This document shows, one piece after another, positions 13,501-26,038 of a DNA stretch of 64,000 nucleotides (its first letter is position 1; every line of letters starts with the position of its first letter). The DNA lies in contig OX485807.1 of NCBI GenBank assembly GCA_950295325.1, positions 3,658,501 to 3,722,500 on the forward strand. Reading direction: 5' to 3'. Source of the stretch: Polytrichum commune. Lineage: Eukaryota > Streptophyta > Polytrichopsida > Polytrichales > Polytrichaceae. The notes below the pieces were generated by a model that saw only the letters and a program-made list of their open reading frames with translations, ran no database searches and was not told where the DNA came from. The position numbers and the translations under genes are program-made.

Positions 13501-16500
13501 CTTGATAGAAACTAAGTCTTTGTGCTAGCCATTAGAATTTACATTGCAGCATGTAAGAATAAAATCATCGACCCTATACCACTTCACAAAATGTGGCTAT
13601 GTGAAATACTATCTGTAAGAAGTATCAAAGAACTGGTTGCAATGCATTATGTTCATGTAGCACTGTACCTTAAATGGTGAAACGAGCAAACTTGGAGTGC
13701 AATATTCTCAAGTGGTGAAATTTTGATATCAACGGTTGATCGAGCTGATGGACCCAATCTAGGACTTCCAAATTCTTGTACCCATCCTCATGAAATATGT
13801 GTGGCCCCATCTTCACTCTCATGTCAACATGTTATAAAATTTTACATTCTTAATTCGTACTTGACAAATGTTTAACCACAAGATTCGCAAGAAACCTAGA
13901 CTCGCTCTCCTTCCTAGAAGCATACAGTTCACTCTTGAAGATAACTTACGTGAAGGTCAACATGTATGGAATCTTCAAGCTTCGAGTTTCCGACCTTGAC
14001 CTTTCTGCAACTCATATGTGAATGCACTTGAAGTGTTTGTTGTCAAGACTATGTCACTACTAGCCTCTTCCCCACGAAGAGCATACCAACCTACGCATTT
14101 TTGCTGTATAACAACAGAAATGATCTATTTATTACCTTAAATACTGTTCATTGGACGCTAATTAGAGTATTGAATTGGAGTAGGTTCATAAACCGCTTTG
14201 TGCTCTTGATTCGTTGAAACTTGAGAGTACACTGGTGTGCAATGGAGCCATGGCCAAACAAGTCCAGCTCAAAACTGATGTTCATAACAGAACATCCACT
14301 CGTGAGAACTTCATGAAGACAGGAAATTTTCTTGAATTGTTATATATACAGTTTTCCAATGTGTAGCAATCTTTCTATGGTTCTTTCCAGGTGCTTTCCC
14401 CTACTTCACCTATTTCTTTAAGGTTTAGGCACACATATGTTAATGTACTTGCGAGGTAGGTTTCATGTTTGAAATTTACCGGGACTGTCACCACTTAATA
14501 GAAGTCAAGAAAAAAAGGTCAGCAATTCACCCTGCAGAGCAATAGAGACTCAATTTCAAATCACTTGCATAATCCACTTTGATTTAGGAAAGCGTCGCGA
14601 TAGAATACTGGAGTAGGTGCTTCTAAAGCAACTGTTACTACCTATGTAGAGACCACTTTCTACACTGGTTTATATTACCCTCGCTTCTACAATCCATTTT
14701 ACTGTGCCATTGTCATCATTGCTGTAGAACATAATATCTTCCAAATATTAAAAAATCAAGCCATGCCTGCAACTTTTGGGAATAGAATTTTGCATAAGGG
14801 ATATTGGAATTAACTTCAAATTTCATATAAATGTCAGATGTAGCTTGCACCGCCTGTTCATGACGTGTAATAGTTTCCACGTGATTAAAGATACATTTTA
14901 TATATACACATGTGTCACGAACTAGCTGCATTGCTCTGCATATGCAGCTATTCGTGGTTTGAAAATGAGATATCGATTTATCACTATATTTGATAGTACT
15001 TGGAAGTGATACATGAAGGTTCTTCTTACTCAGAGTTGAACATGATTTTGTGTACTTACCACATTGTTTAAAGTTCTGCTCCTGTACCTTCACACTGTTA
15101 CTCACATGCATTTGGTGCATCTGGCGTGGGATTTGAGTATTCGACAGTATTGTTTCGAATCACTTTGTTCGAGTAATCTATCCGATAAACTACAAGTCTT
15201 TGATTTTTGGAGGATATACCAACTCCTAGTATTTTCTCACTTAGTAATCACTGAGGGTTGTTTCGTCCAGTGATTGGCAGAGAAATACATAATGTACTGT
15301 ACGGGACACTTGACTCAAAATAATATTAAAGCTCCCGACGCATATTCGTTCTCGAAAAGCGAGATTTGCAGAATGATTGACACAACATGTGTGGCTTTAG
15401 TGCTGCATCATGTGTACTGGTCATGTAGCCTGAGAATTTTGGTAATTGTTCCCTGGAGCTATTGAACCTCTAAAGTCATTGTACTCGGGTTCATCAGGGT
15501 TGAGCTTCTGGGAATGAATTAGCATGCTCACATGAAATTTTGGCTGAGTTAGATGATAACCAGCTTTGGCATCAAGGTATTAGTACGATTAACATTCGTT
15601 GTTCAAAATCATCTCCAGATTTTTCCGACTTTGACAAATCGTGTGTACCAAGTCCATTAAAATCTTTTACTTGGAAGAAACACAATCTGAAAACTCACCT
15701 CACGTTTTTGTATGGACATGCACCTCTGGTTGAACCTGACTCAAAATTCGAAGAGGGTTCTAGTTTGAGCTCGCACGACCGTCCAGAAATGTCTACAATA
15801 ATCCATCTGTACTATAGTTGAGGCATGGACATTATTGCTTTACCATTTTAGAATGTATGGTAGAAAATGTTCTTTATGTTTTCATACCTTAAATCAGCTT
15901 GCACTTTCGACATTCTTTGTTGTTTGGATCCGGAATTCGCTAAAGAGTAAAAAAGTGTATCGGTCGATAAGTACGGCTATCGCCTGCCTTGATTCGATTA
16001 CAACCCCTGCGCTTTACATGCTATCAAGCAATCAACACGAACATTCCTGAATAAAACCAAGTCAACATGCATCAGGTCTTTATCCTTAGTGATTGACATG
16101 ATTTTGATTACACGAAGAACGTGGCACAAATTACGGAATCGATGTATTCTAGTGCCACTTCGACCGCTATATGAGTATGATAACAAAATCATGATAGGCA
16201 TGGTCATGACCAAAGCATCTGCAGGCCGCTCTGATATATCTCTCTGCTATCTGCCGACATGTCCAGTGACCTGGTTACGATCAGGATAAAAGAATGGCAT
16301 ACCGTAGTCAGAATGGAATACGTCACAGTTTGCAACATATTTGGGTCAAACTCTGAGGGATAATTTTTTTTGAACCGAAAGCCTCTTTCAGAAGTTTGGT
16401 CACTTGAATAACCGGGTTGTCACTTCATTTCAAGCACAATCAAGGCAATTCTGAAAAACAGGATGAAAAGATTTGCACGAACGTAGATGTCATACTATTT

Positions 16501-18309
16501 CGGTCTTAGACAATAGAAACCTGGAGCGAGCGATGGAGGTCACATCCGAGGAGAAAGAAAAGATGTAGAAAGAGGCACATGTACTTTAACGGTCGACTGT
16601 GAGCCACATCTCGTTAAAAGCATATGAAAAGAACAAAAGAAAAATAAAAAGATTCTCATAAAAAGCCATTTTGGCATTTTATGAATGCATTAATTGGACA
16701 ACGGTTATGAACATCGTGTCATTCATGATTATGACCGGACTAAGACGTTGAGGGAATGACTGAAAATATATCTGCACACGATTTGAGAAAGACTCGGATA
16801 TCACGGAAGCGCTGAAACTAGACGTTAAGAGATGCAGGAAATGATCAGTTCACCGTTCACCTACGAACGAAGGTCGGAATGCAGAGGTCGTCATAACTCC
16901 TCGCAAGCTTTCTCGCTACATGTACAGATTCAAACATGGTACATCATATACTCGTGACATGAGGAACTTTAAAACTTTCTGAACTAAAGCGATAAAGACA
17001 TCATCTCCAAAATTGTATCAAGACCAAAATTAATTGCATATCCGCATTGGAACCAAATGTCAAATATTCCACGAAAGACTGCAGGACATATGTCTTTCAC
17101 TTCACCTCATTTAAATGAACACCATTTATTTACGTAGATATTTGCATGTAGAGCTCCATCAATCGATCATCTCCTGCATAAAAGTTAAGAATCACATGCT
17201 ATTGCACTTTGAGCTGAATTAGCTCTTGACATGAGAATGACTTCGAAGCCAATATGGCTGCCAATCTCTATCTCTCTCCATGTTAAGTAAAACTCTATAA
17301 ATATGTACGTGTGTGTACGTAACAAAGGAGAAGCACAGACGGTTCAAATTATGTACCTTAACTATATAATGATTGTAAGAAATAGCACGTATACATATAT
17401 AATGGCAAGCTTTATTCATTAACTAGAGATCTAACTCAGATATTGACTCCTCTTGAGTTCCTATGATACGCACTGTGGAGGTACCCACTCCATTGACAAT
17501 CAGCGCCACGTATTACTTTATTCCAAATACTCAAATCTCAGGCCGTTTGACGTCGTACCATCCATTCAACTGCTTATCCTTCGCTTCACAATCTCCTACT
17601 ACGTGTATGGTGCAAAATTATCAAAGGAAACATGGCAAGGTACACTGCAACTTAAGTTTTCTGACGCTCCAAGTTGATCCAAATCGAGATGTAGCGTTGT
17701 TGATGCATTTGTAGTCAGTGAGCTCATGCAGGTCTGCACAAAAGCCAAGGTTCTTGCAGAACAGCAAAACACGTCATGATAAGTGCCTAGCAAATCTTGA
17801 CATAAGTGTTGTGCACGAGTACCAATTCTGCTCCGGTGGAAAGCGGGTACTAGCAACATATCAAGCAGGAGAAACTCTGTACACTGCATATGTACCACAT
17901 CTGCTTATATAGACCATACGATTTACGCGAAAACACCTTAAATACTGCACTTATACGATGTTGTTGGACCTCGGATCCTGTTACGTTGAGAGGATGCCAT
18001 ATATTGCTCGTGCCTAGGATGGCCGGTTGTATTCAATCCTCATACATGCTAAAGAATAAGCCCACATATGGTTTTGGATGTTCCTCTTCTTCATGTACCA
18101 TGTCCAATGGTCACGAACATTATAAATACATACTTATCAAATGGAAACATCGTCTAAAGAATCTTACAAAGCCACATCTCCATCTGCACATTTAGAAAAT
18201 CCAGACATCTGAAGCTTACTCAAGGATAACGTATTTAGGAGACCAAAGATAACAAAGAATTAAGATCACAATACATTCACAATCGGCATTGATTAGTTGG
18301 CCTAGGCAA
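10501..18309. other. Spacer of near-balanced composition, no supported gene
   Basis: Less AT-rich than its surroundings and without MITE ends that I could recognise. Open frames up to about 134 codons occur on both strands (for example 15540-15821 +, 14716-15120 -, and 10503-10985 - with one internal stop), but none shows a known domain. It could hold old, decayed genes or a non-coding transcription unit; sequence alone does not decide. Confidence 0.35.
13421..13470. repeat. Perfect 22-bp inverted repeat (hairpin)
   Basis: Arms 13421-13442 and 13449-13470 are exact reverse complements around a 6-base loop (gtcaag). The core word is ttcaacctgaca. A third partial copy, attcaacctgacag, follows at 13479-13492. 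No protein or element ends are associated with it. Confidence 0.9.
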
Positions 18310-18660
18310 CTACAGCCGAGAACGTGTACGGCCACCTGCAGCTAACCTTTGAACCCTAGTGCGCGGTCTCTCTTTTGCAACCTGGTTGTTGTTGATGTCA
18401 TAGAACTTTGCAGAACTAAAATTCTCCGTTGATTGTGTTGTCAAGCGATCTTTAAGTTCTTTAAAGAAGCCCAAATTTGAACGAGTATCTCACCACGTGC
18501 ATGATGTACTGTTATCTGAATTGTGTTGGAATTTCTGCACCAGATCTTGAAATTCTTTCTACTCTCCCTCCTCCATCGTTTGCAAGGCATTTACCAGTGA
18601 GGCTTTAAGCGCCATGAGTGGGCACAGGCATCCGTGATTCGCTATCGGTCGTATCGATTG
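18310..18660 (-). pseudogene. Decayed C-terminal coding region, unknown family
   Basis: A single minus-strand frame runs from an ATG at 18615 (MALKASLVNALQTMEEGE) to a TAG at 18310-18312 and ends in a basic, protein-like tail (VAKERPRTRVQRLAAGG...RSRL). Two in-frame stops break it: TAG at 18559-18561 and TGA at 18490-18492. The middle reads KEFQDLVQKFQHN and FFKELKDRLTTQS, which look helical and charged. Upstream fragments around 18.7-19.1 kb (DLDEKEVQIALSSWDKSEA; DDSLGLDYDADSSF) may belong to the same old gene. I do not recognise the family. A real last exon starting after the TGA is an alternative. Confidence 0.4.
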
Positions 18661-19222
18661 ACTTTTTCAAGGTTACGATACAGGTTCTTCGTCTATATAA
18701 CTGAAGATATAAATGAAGAATCTGCATCATAATCTAGACCAAGACTATCGTCATGAGGAAACAGAGATCCTTCTGCTTATCTCCTACCAGATCGGTTGAG
18801 TATTACCGCGAACAGCACCTCGAACCTGCGAGCTATCATCACAAATTAGTCCAGTCAGTGCGTGCAACCTCATGTTACTGGACGACTCCGAAGCATGACC
18901 AAGCCGAAAGTAATGTTCATGGAACCAGTGTGAACATCACAGCACAACACTCTGATCCTAATTCAATTTCAGCCACTCGCAGCAAGTATTGTGCATCCAA
19001 GGCAGGATACCCCACAGCGTCTCTCCCTAGCCTCACTTTTATCCCATGAACTGAGAGCTATTTGTACTTCTTTCTCGTCAAGGTCTAGGTTAGTAGATAA
19101 TTGACGTCTCGCAGTATGTACACCGTATGTACCAATACATCGATGTTCCACATCTGATGCGTCTCAATGCAAGCTGCAACTCAGACGCCACAGGCTCATA
19201 CCTGAAATCACGGCTCCTCAAC

Positions 19223-19868
19223 CTACCTTTCTCGGTCTCCGTGCTTGCCTTCACAAAACTCTTTAACAGTTCTTACACATGATGCTTGAACACTTCTGTC
19301 ACTCTGACGCTTGTCCAAATCTGGATTGCATAACCAATTATTGCACCATCGACAGGCCACTGATCGTCGGGCCCATGATTGAGGCTTCGGAAGAAGGATT
19401 AATTGGCAGTACGAGAACCTGCAGTGATCCTTTGCCACCGCCACACACATATGCCGAAACACCTTAACGACAAATTGCCCCTTGCTTGTAACTCCGCCTC
19501 CTGTTCCTCGTCGTACCCCTCCTGCTCCCCCTTTCGTCTCAAATTCCCCAACCGACTTCAATTCCGAATTGTAACCCTCGCTCGTCACTTCAACCCCGGC
19601 CGCACTGGCGAGTGATGATCAACAATTCATGTCTTCTTCCCTTTTAGCCCTCAACAATAATGATCTGCGACGAGATGACGGTACAAGGTCCATCCTGTCC
19701 GCTGCAAAGGCCGGGATTGACTCCGCCACAGGCGCCAAAGACGAAACCCTCCCTCGGGGAACTACTACCTCTGGAAAGATGAGAAATGGAGTCCCTCCAG
19801 TACCTTCCAGGACGATGGAGGATGGGAACTCATTAAGTGGTCCCCACACCCTTTATATTGATTATTAA
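19223..19868. other. GC-rich coding-like block, strand uncertain
   Basis: This stretch is clearly richer in G+C and CpG than its surroundings. On the + strand a true ATG at 19629 opens a 79-codon frame (MSSSLLALNNNDLRRDDGTR...) preceded by a pyrimidine-rich leader. On the - strand there are open frames of about 120 and 75 codons and a TATA-like caatataaag near 19855-19846. The block could be the first exon and promoter of a gene now decayed, perhaps the one whose tail lies at 18310-18660. No domain is recognised on either strand. Confidence 0.3.
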
Positions 19869-21256
19869 GCTTAAAATAGTTATAGCAGATTTTGAGCACG
19901 TAGTCCAATATTATTTCAGTGCATGTCTTTTTGGTGTCCATTCTTAGACCCGCATCTAACCAGACAAGATTTAAACATAGATTTAAACACAAGATTTAAA
20001 CATAGTTTTTCAATCAAACACAATGATCATGAAAAGCTCGCATATCTTAAGTGGTTTTCATCTATCTCATGGCCCCTCGTTCTCGTAAGTGTGTATGTAA
20101 GGCCACACAACAACACCAGGTCTAAAACAATGAAGCCATATCGCCGAGTCAAACCTCCTCCCCTCCTTCAGTCCTTCCTATGTTACAACTGTTCTTTCCC
20201 CCACATGGAATGTTAACCCCTAGTCACTAGCGCAACCAATTTTGGTTGCGTCCAACACTTTGAAACAAATTTTAGAGGTTTAGGTGTAACCAATTGGGGG
20301 TTGGGGCAACCCCAACTATTTGTGTGATAGTGAGGGTTATTAGGGTGTATATTATGACGTGGCCAATAGGGGGTGAGAGAGGGGGGGGGGGGGGGGCTTG
20401 CGTAGTAGGCCAACCACCTAGATTTGTTGCCCAAAGCCAATAAGAGACGTCAAGTAACATTGGACTAGTATGTGAAAGTCCAAAATTACGACATATTGAA
20501 TATTATTGTAGGATACTCCTATAGGATTTTATGATTGGATCCTCCAAACAATATGCATAGTTGAATATGATAATTTTGTAATGATTGTTTTACTTATATT
20601 TTCATCATGTTACATAAAGATAATTGCTACCATATTTTTAAAACATGGTGTTTAAGCAATCATTGAGAATTCACATGTCTCCCATGAAATATAGATATAT
20701 TAGAAATACATCGACGGATTGAAGCAACCAAAAAGTCCAGATATTGAGAATATGTCTAAATATACCTAAATACAATTTCAATGGGGCTTTGTCAAGACTC
20801 AATGTGGCAATAGTGGTTGCCTTGAAATTGATATCAGCTACCTATTTGGGCTTATGTGGTGCCCACGTTTGCACAATCAGGTGGGATGGCCTACCCCAAG
20901 CCCAGGTTGACCCCAACAACTTGTCTTTTACCAACTACACTCATCTACGAACCATGTGGCATAAGCTAACAGATTTGTTAGGTGATTGTCTCAGCTAGTA
21001 TACAAATGCAGATGGGTAGCCCGGAGAAGCTGGACATGAGCATGAGTATGCCCCTAATGCCAACTTTTTGGGACATGCCCGTAATTTATGAGAATCATTT
21101 AAAGTGATCCTTAGACCCCTAAAACCTAGTTTCGTGAAGATTGCCCACTCTATTATTTGCATTGCCCATTGTAATATTTATAATGCCCTGTGGTAAAAAA
21201 ATAAAAAATAAAAGGATTTTTATTTCAAAACAGGGCTATAGTCATAAGGTATATAG
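19869..21256. other. Spacer
   Basis: No gene seen. It includes a G-run of about 18 bases near 20380 and, at about 19893-19985, words (gagcacgtagtccaat, ccattcttagac) shared with the CTAAGGTA MITE family, probably a truncated copy. Confidence 0.4.
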
Positions 21257-21377
21257 TCTTTCTGAAATCTCAAGGCTGCAGTCTTTTCATACTTAGGTGG
21301 GAAAAGGTTATCAAATGAACCAGAAAGTTTCTAGCAAGCAAGTATGAAAAGACTATAGCCTTGAGATTTCAGAAAGT
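21257..21377. repeat. Inverted repeat with 38-bp arms
   Basis: Arms 21257-21294 and 21340-21377 are reverse complements with about two or three mismatches; the shared core is ctgaaatctcaaggct. The spacer is about 45 bp. It could be a small MITE or hairpin; I did not find a clear target-site duplication. Confidence 0.8.
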
Positions 21378-23024
21378 AAGGCCATAATTTGATAGGAAAG
21401 GTTTTGAACTTACAAACTTGAAAGTGTTTCTTAGATATAGTGGTAGAGAAGGATTAAATTGTTTTTTTATAATAAAAAACAAGAAGCTTTGAATTTTTCA
21501 GACAATAGAACTGACAATAGACTTGCGGATCACTTCTTGAACTCTCTGAAGTATTCATGTGTATCTCATTATTTGAAATGTACAAGTCTATTGACTGAAG
21601 CTTTGTTTGATAGCAACCAGGGTGTGTGTATTGGTGTGTCGGTTGCTTTTGTTATAATTACTAAGCACCTTTTTATCAAGAATCAATTTGAATTGTTGTA
21701 AGTCCATTGTTTTGGGTTCCAAGTAATCAGAATACACCTAGAGTTAGTGGATTGGATTGCAAAATATTGTATCGCATTTTTATACTCATTTAGAAGTTGA
21801 GAACTAATTTGAAGAATTGACTTAGGAGTGATTCCTTCGCGTTTTTTGGGGGGAGTAATTTGGGAGTGTTCTTGACTACTACTGTCTTGGATACTTGAAA
21901 TGGATGATTTATTGTGATAAGATTGTAATATGATCTGTAGTATAAAGTCTTGTGAATGACCAATTTTTGCAATAAGTCACAAAACTCCTATGTTTGGAGT
22001 GTAGTAATATTTCAAATCAAAGTTTAAGTTTTTACATACAGACAACTATGAGAGATTCGTAGTTGTCAGGCTATTGTCTTTTGAGAATTATATCCAAGGT
22101 GATTGCACTAGATGGCCAAAGGTGATGTCTAAAATTGGTATGGTATTTTAATTGCAACTTTCATAAAGGAGGGATTCCTTTTGTTGTCTTTTTACTTCAA
22201 TCTATGAGTATAACAAATAATCACGTTACAATCTGAATTAAAGCCTTGCTGAAAGCTTATTGCCATGAACATTTCTTTGATTGTCAGGCTATAATCTTGG
22301 TGTAAAAACTGGGGACTGATTGATTCTTCAATACATCATAAAGATTGTGCTGATGGTAATACGTCTTGGCAAAGTAAAAGAAAAGTATCATGAAACAGAA
22401 GCAATCCAAACTTTGTTTGCATTTAGAATTCAAACGAATAGCCAATAAGCCAAGATTGTGAAATCATATTACACTTTGCATTGAGATTGCAGGTTTAAAT
22501 GGGAATGTGGGGATTGAATTAAGAACGATTGGAAGGAATTCTAAGGTACTGAACCTTAAGGGTCTGTAAAAGAGAAAGAATGCAGCCAACCTCTCCTTAT
22601 GACAATCATCTTGATCCCATGATTCAATTATCTATGATTGATTGAAGAGTTTGAATGAAATTCATGAGTCTTGAGTAGGTAATGAATTCACCGAAAGTCA
22701 TATAGTAACATGAGACGAATAATGAATTGTGCTTGAGAAGTTAGTAACACTTGAAGAAGAAGCCAAGAGGCTTCAGTACTAATTGGACTTAAATTACCCT
22801 TATCATATCAAGGAATTCTCCATATGAGCTAAGACATGAATTGATGAATTAAAACTTCCAAATATTAAAATGAAAATCTATACAGAGAGGTAATGGAAGA
22901 GATTATAGTCTTTTTGTTGTTCCAATCCTCCAAATTCTATCATCCTAACCTTTGATAAGTCTCAAGCCAAAGGGTCAAAGAAAGAAGACCATTGTTTGCA
23001 AAGAGAAGGTAGCAACCTGAAATT
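21378..23024. other. Spacer
   Basis: AT-rich, no open frame of note, no recognisable repeat ends. Confidence 0.45.
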
Positions 23025-23034
23025 ACTAATTATT

Positions 23035-23218
23035 TGGTCCGAGATGACCTTAAACTACCGGATGATGGTGGAGAGATACCCAAATCTCAAGGAGGACGTT
23101 GGCGGTTCGAATCCCGGCTGTGAAATCTCCTCTCTACTTGACAAAAAACTTGCCAGGTGGTGAATTGCCTCCTGTGCTTTGGCGTTGGCCTGTCGGCCTT
23201 CTATCTCCAAAAAAAAAA
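23035..23218 (+). mobile_element. tRNA-derived SINE with A/B boxes, poly(A) and TSD
   Basis: A Pol III B box (ggttcgaatcc, 23104-23114) lies about 30 bp after an A-box-like gatggtggaga (23064-23074). An unrelated body follows, then a run of about ten A ending the element. A 10-bp direct repeat, actaattatt, flanks it exactly (23025-23034 and 23219-23228). This is the full anatomy of a SINE mobilised in trans by a LINE. The head cannot fold as a working tRNA (no paired acceptor stem). Confidence 0.85.
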
Positions 23219-23358
23219 ACTAATTATTATTTAGAAGCGTGCCAATGATTAAGGTCAAAAGACTCCGTGGCCCACCTTAAGTATCTCTAATTAAACTAAA
23301 GAAGTATTAAGAAAGACATGCTAGGGTGATGGCTAGGAATTATCTGAAATATATCCAT

Positions 23359-24594
23359 CTCGGGGGGTTCACTCCCTCTTATATTTTGCATACACGTACG
23401 TTCGGGACCTATTTATTGGGGGGCTATTTACCTTGCAGAAAAGATTATAAGGTATGGTATTTTTCAAAATAAAGGTGTGATGGTATTTTACATGTAATCA
23501 TTTTTCACTATTTTAAAACCCCCTATATTATATGTAAGTTTTTTACAAAATTTATCTACAATGAATATATTAGACCTTATTTTTTGGGGATCGCTATTTC
23601 CACACCTTTTTTGGCTAGATTCACACCTTTTTGCCGGTTCGGTTGCCATGTCACTGAGGCGCTATATATGAGATTCTTCATGGTGCATCCGGACCGTTGA
23701 TCCACCAAGGCCCATCCAAGGGCCTCAATGATCCTAGGTGGCGGTGGGGTGGGGGGCGGGGGTGGTGCTTGCCACCAAGGCAGGGTGGGGCCGTGGGCCT
23801 CATGTCTTTTTTGGGGAGGCCGGATTTAGGGTGGTGTCGGGCCTAGTGGCTAGGCCTACTTATTATATAACTAGTTGGTTACCCTTACTCTACTTACTAA
23901 ATAACTAGTTGGTTACCCTTCCTCTACTTACTAAATGACTAGTTGGTTACCCTTACTCTACTTACTAAATAACTAGTTGGTTAGCCTTACTCTACTTACT
24001 AAATAACTACACTAAATATGATATTTAGTGTTAGATACACTAAATACGAACACTACACTAAATCTTGAAGTCTTGAAGTTAAGCTTTGATGCGTTAAAGT
24101 ATTGGAGAGGCTTACCAACTAGTTATTTAGTAAGTAGAGTAAGAGTAACCAACTAGTCATTTAGTAAGTAGAGGAAGGGTAACCAACTAGTCATTTAGTA
24201 AGTAGAGGAAAGGTAACCAACTAGTTATTTAGTAAGTAGGGTAAGGGTAACCAACTAGTTATATAATAAGTAGGCCTAGCCACTAGGCCCGACACCACCC
24301 TAAATCCGGCCTCCCCAAAAAAGACATGAGGCCCACGGCCCCACCCCGCCTTGGTGGCAAGCACCACCCCCGCCCCCCACCCCACCGCCACCTAGGATCA
24401 TTGAGGCCCTTGGATGGGCCTTGGTGGATCAACGGTCCGGATGCACCATGAAGAATCTCATATATAGCGCCTCAGTGACACGGCAACCGAACCGGCAAAA
24501 AGGTGTGAATCTAGCCAAAAAAGGTGTGGAAATAGCGATCCCCTATTTTTTATCGCACATTGTTCTACGATTTTTCACCAGTGAACCCCCCGAG
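23359..24594. mobile_element. hAT-like MITE, 15-bp TIRs and 8-bp TSD, carrying a nested element
   Basis: The left end CTCGGGGGGTTCACT (23359-23373) and right end AGTGAACCCCCCGAG (24580-24594) are perfect 15-bp inverted repeats. They are flanked by an exact 8-bp direct repeat, atatccat (23351-23358 and 24595-24602). An 8-bp duplication fits the hAT superfamily. Without the nested foldback at 23587-24543 the host element is only about 280 bp, so it is a MITE. Confidence 0.85.
23587..24543. mobile_element. Near-perfect ~960-bp foldback element nested in the MITE
   Basis: The left arm (23587 to about 24005) and right arm (about 24107-24543) are inverted copies that differ at only a few positions, around a loop of about 100 bp. 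The outer ends read ggggatcgctatttcc. Both arms carry several tandem copies of a 34-bp unit containing aataactagttggttaccc. The flanks tattttttt and tatttttt look like an 8-bp duplication with one extra T. The loop contains cactaaatatgatatttagtg, the end motif of another MITE family in this window. High arm identity means a recent origin or ongoing correction. Superfamily uncertain (hAT- or Mutator-like foldback). Confidence 0.85.
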
Positions 24595-24602
24595 ATATCC
24601 AT

Positions 24603-25664
24603 CAAGCATATCAGACAATTGTCTTGCCAACATAGTAAGTGAGGGGAATATTCAAATGTGCATTGACGAAGGGAAAGGAAGTACAAATTAAAGTTCAAGT
24701 CTAATGTGATAAATTCAAGATCTAAAGCATGTTCATTTAACTTTGTTGTGGTTTGGACTATTGCTGCAATTCATGGGTACTATGGTTACTCTGGCCAAGA
24801 GCAAGTAAAATACTATTGTCAAACAGTGTAATTAAAATTCATAAGTAATCAAGGATTATTGAAAATCATGAAAGGATGATTACACTGTAAATTCAAGTTA
24901 AATTAAAAGGAATTAATTAATACAAGATTATTGACTATACCAAAGTGCCCCTGGCTTAAGTAAAGTGATTCAAATAGGATACTCATGCAAAACAATTGAC
25001 TATGGTTGTGCATATGCTTGTGCTCCGTATTTAGTGCAAATAAATTGAACTCACTGCTAGACTATTGCCCCGGTAATTAGTATGAAGTGAGTTACTGTCA
25101 CAAAAGCATGTACTGAGATTGAGTAATTTTTTAATTCTCATGCTAAAATGGACCAAAGATACTTATCAAACCTGAAATATCCTCCAATAATCATGTGATT
25201 GTCCTAATAAAATTTATATGAGATACTTAGATGTTATACAAATCACCTTTTAAATCTTCCCCGATTGTTTCCCTAGTTTTTGTCGTATCCAAAATCCTAT
25301 TTACATGCCCATTTCATGACATGGTAGGGTGTGACAAACATGGTTGGATTGCTTTGAGGGGGCTCATAAAGAATGTAGATAAGAGAATATCATAAATATT
25401 TAAAAATATGTAATGAAATTGGAGTTTGTTTGGACCTTCTGTGAAACTTTGAAGGTTGAGGGCTTGAGGTGAGCACTAGTACTACACAGTTACAGTCTTG
25501 AATGACAAAGCTCATATTCATGTAGTTGAGAGAATTTTATGCATATTGGATTTTTTTATTTCTCTTTTCTTAAATTTAAAAGGAGTTTGTTTAGAAAACT
25601 TGTGAAATTTTGAAGGTTGAGGGCTTGAGGTGAGCATTATTATAGTTGCACAATACTAAGGTAT
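24603..25664. other. Spacer
   Basis: No gene. Two short phrases around 25430 and 25610 (aaggttgagggcttgaggtgagca) are duplicated about 170 bp apart. Confidence 0.4.
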
Positions 25665-26038
25665 GTGGGTGTTATTGGGTTTATTTTTCATGTTCTCTAA
25701 CTTTTACCAATTAGATTTACACAATAAAACTCATGTTGCATTAGCAAATCTATAGTGGAAACATCTGCAAAACCCAAATTGAAAATCAGACCTCCCCTAA
25801 TTTTGTTGTGGTCATTAAAAGATGCATGTTTGTTGATTTCTTAACTAGATACATAGGTCCTCTTAATTGTGCTCAATATTGAGTGTAGAGTATTTATTAA
25901 TATTTGAAGATGTAGTCCAATCTCTTTTCAACATGTGTCTTTATGACGTTTGCTCTTTAATCCTCACCAAACCACATACCGATCAGATATAGGAGTCCGA
26001 TTAAGAAAACAACCCACTTAAGACCCATCTACCTTAGT
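25665..26038. mobile_element. MITE, CTAAGGTA family, copy 1
   Basis: The left end is CTAAGGTATGTGGGTGTTA and the reverse complement of the right end is CTAAGGTAGATGGGTCTTA, giving inverted termini of about 19 bp with a few mismatches. The interior shares tacataggtcctc, gtagtccaatctctttt, atataggagtccgattaagaaaa and neighbouring words with copies at 31925-32303 and 47784-48147. Non-coding, 374 bp. Confidence 0.7.

Noticed and set aside
15540-15821. 93-codon + frame (MAELDDNQLWHQG...)
   Set aside because: Reads hydrophilic and protein-like, but has no recognised domain, no flanking exons with matching phase and a length expected by chance in this composition.
23047-23130. Possible functional tRNA gene (A and B boxes)
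   Set aside because: No acceptor or anticodon stem pairs, and the segment continues into a body with poly(A) and target duplications, so it is a SINE.
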